From positions 1 to 42,404 of the forward strand of contig CAYTGM010000035.1 of the NCBI GenBank assembly GCA_964437365.1: 42,404 bases of DNA, written 5' to 3'. Origin of the DNA: CAYTGM01 sp964437365. Lineage in GTDB: Bacteria > Sumerlaeota > Sumerlaeia > SLMS01. The position numbers were made by a program, and so were the translations under genes. Below, one piece after another: positions 41,093-42,404 of the stretch. The first letter of the stretch is position 1, and each line of letters opens with the position of its first letter. The notes beneath the pieces are model-generated. The model ran no database searches, had not been told where the DNA came from, and saw nothing but the letters and a program-made list of their open reading frames with translations.

Positions 41093-42022
41093 TTACTGAA
41101 CGATACCTTTGGTTACCTGCATGAAGACATCTTCAAGGTCGATATCCAGTTCACGCACAGAGCTGAACTTGATCCCATTGTCGATGAGGATGTCCGTGAC
41201 AATATCGGTGTTTTCTGTGTCGATGGGAAGGCTGACTGTCAGTACAAGACCTTCACGGTCAACCGATTCGATGGCTTCGTGATTGAGAAGAACCTCTTCG
41301 GCCTGCTGCTCAAAGCCTTCACGAACTTTAACTTCAACAGCCAGACCACCACGGAGCTGTTCTGTGATCTTCTTGATATCGCCTGCGTATAGAAGGTTTC
41401 CCTGTTCGATGATACCGATCGTATTACAGAAATCAGCAAGCTCAGTTAGAATATGTGAACTGATGAGGATCGTTTTGCCCATATTCCGGAGCTCTTTGAG
41501 AAGCTCGCGGAGTTCGATACGAGCCCGTGGGTCCAATCCGGACGCTGGCTCATCAAGCAATAGGACCTGAGGATCGTGAACAAGAGTCTTCGCAAGGCAG
41601 AGACGCTGCTTCATGCCTCGCGAGAGCGCATCAACCATATCGGTCTTCTTATGACTGAGGTCGGTGAGCGCGAGCACATCATCGATAATCTGTTTCCTTC
41701 GCGACTTTTCGATTTTATAGGCAGCGGCAAAGAAGTCGAGATACTCCCAGACTTTCATGTCATCATAAACACCGAAGCTGTCGGGCATGTAGCCCATCAC
41801 GCGTTTAACGTCGTCAGCTTGAGTCAATACATTGTATCCGGCCACCATGGCATAGCCCTGGGTTGGCTTGAGGAGAGTTGCCAGAATCTTAATTGTTGTT
41901 GTCTTGCCGGCCCCGTTTGGTCCGATAAAGCCGAAAATATCACCCTGGTCGATCTTCAGCGACAGGTTATTAACAGCTGTCAGATCCTTATAAACCTTGG
42001 TTACACCATGAATTTCGATCAT
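41093..42022 (-). CDS. ABC transporter ATPase (ABC-2 export type)
   Basis: A 309-residue ATPase. Walker A is GPNGAGKTTT, the signature LSRGMKQRL, Walker B LLLDEPASGLD and the H-loop SSHILTE. The C-terminal 80 residues are a regulatory domain (VDREGLVLTVSLP, then LEDVFMQVTKG) typical of the CcmA/NodI-type export ATPases. It would power a separate membrane subunit, which must lie beyond the left end of this gene or elsewhere; no such gene follows within the window. The start ATG 42022 has AGGAGGACA upstream. Confidence 0.92.
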   Translation of the reverse strand: MIEIHGVTKVYKDLTAVNNLSLKIDQGDIFGFIGPNGAGKTTTIKILATLLKPTQGYAMVAGYNVLTQADDVKRVMGYMPDSFGVYDDMKVWEYLDFFAAAYKIEKSRRKQIIDDVLALTDLSHKKTDMVDALSRGMKQRLCLAKTLVHDPQVLLLDEPASGLDPRARIELRELLKELRNMGKTILISSHILTELADFCNTIGIIEQGNLLYAGDIKKITEQLRGGLAVEVKVREGFEQQAEEVLLNHEAIESVDREGLVLTVSLPIDTENTDIVTDILIDNGIKFSSVRELDIDLEDVFMQVTKGIVQ

Positions 42023-42404
42023 CTATTCTATGTCCTCCTGAAAGTCAGACGCTTTTCCCACATGAAATGTTTGTAACGCAAGCTTGATAAGCCGGAAAAG
42101 AAGCAGGTCAAGTGGGGTGTTCTTGCGTGAATCAGGACGGAATGATGGTCGATTCTCCGGGAGAATAATGAGAATCATGGCAGGACCTGAATCCTTCCAT
42201 GCTGACCTTCCACCTGCTTTCTCACGAAGGATGGGTCCAGGCTGGATCGGATTTCGAAGCAGGTTCGATGCATTCCAATGGTTCCATCATGCATCGAACA
42301 TGCATCGATACTGGTAGCATGGTGGGAAAGGATGAGTGGAGAAGGATGGAGAGAGATATGCCCTAAAGTTGTGGATGACATTTGAGAGAGAAGAGTGCAC
42401 CCGT
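42023..42404. other. Upstream region of the ABC ATPase gene, with repeats
   Basis: No gene is supported on either strand. ATGCATCGAA-type words occur at 42264-42273 (inverted), 42288-42297 and 42299-42308, in an 11-bp step for the last two. They lie 240-290 bases upstream of the ATPase start and could be a regulatory site. An open frame at 42084-42317 has no ribosome binding site and no recognisable domain. Confidence 0.4.

Noticed and set aside
42084..42317. 77-residue open frame
   Set aside because: TTG start, no ribosome binding site, Arg- and Ser-rich composition and no recognisable domain.

Overview
This is a bacterial chromosomal window of moderate GC with dense, mostly housekeeping coding. 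The taxon cannot be fixed from it. The long ECF sigma factors fused to a membrane segment and beta-sandwich repeats resemble those of Planctomycetota and neighbouring phyla. The short non-coding repeat words at the left end also recall PVC-type environmental genomes. My working guess is a planctomycete-like or other deep-branching PVC/FCB-type Gram-negative. It has LexA, a typical Gram-negative queuosine gene pair, a lipid-A-exporter-like ABC protein and a sigma-54 activator.

Layout. 1-1133: gene-poor, a mosaic of short hairpins and dispersed-repeat words plus a 64-bp direct repeat. 1134-7270: a GT-C membrane protein, queE and queC (7-deazaguanine pathway), two exported proteins, and a small DUF2805-type protein. 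7283-10802: a tightly coupled operon of GAF-GAF histidine kinase, NtrC-type sigma-54 activator and MoaD. 10966-11503: rpmH-rnpA. 11737-14820: a bacteriophytochrome hybrid kinase. 14829-20994: two tandem paralogous sigma factors of about 1000 residues, each with one membrane segment and a long predicted extracytoplasmic region. 21113-27041: an ABC exporter, a GT-C enzyme, rarA and a family 2 glycosyltransferase. 27080-28532: three small membrane proteins around an unusual array of 11-bp repeats. 28589-30608: an amidase lipoprotein and an SDR oxidoreductase. 30958-35025: lexA, then the conserved cmk-plsC-rpsA cluster. 35121-42022: a YfhO-like protein, rimO, a ClC chloride protein with CBS and RCK-C domains, and an ABC ATPase.

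The most noteworthy points are four. (1) The tandem membrane-anchored sigma factors are separated by a terminator-like hairpin whose descending arm carries the ribosome binding site of the second gene. (2) The phytochrome keeps the N-terminal biliverdin cysteine but has Cys in place of a nearly invariant chromophore-pocket His. (3) A perfect 16-bp inverted repeat lies inside the end of the phytochrome kinase gene, just downstream of the convergent sigma gene. (4) A helically phased array of 11-bp repeats is bracketed by a perfect 12-bp inverted repeat. No complete mobile element, CRISPR array, tRNA or rRNA gene was seen.
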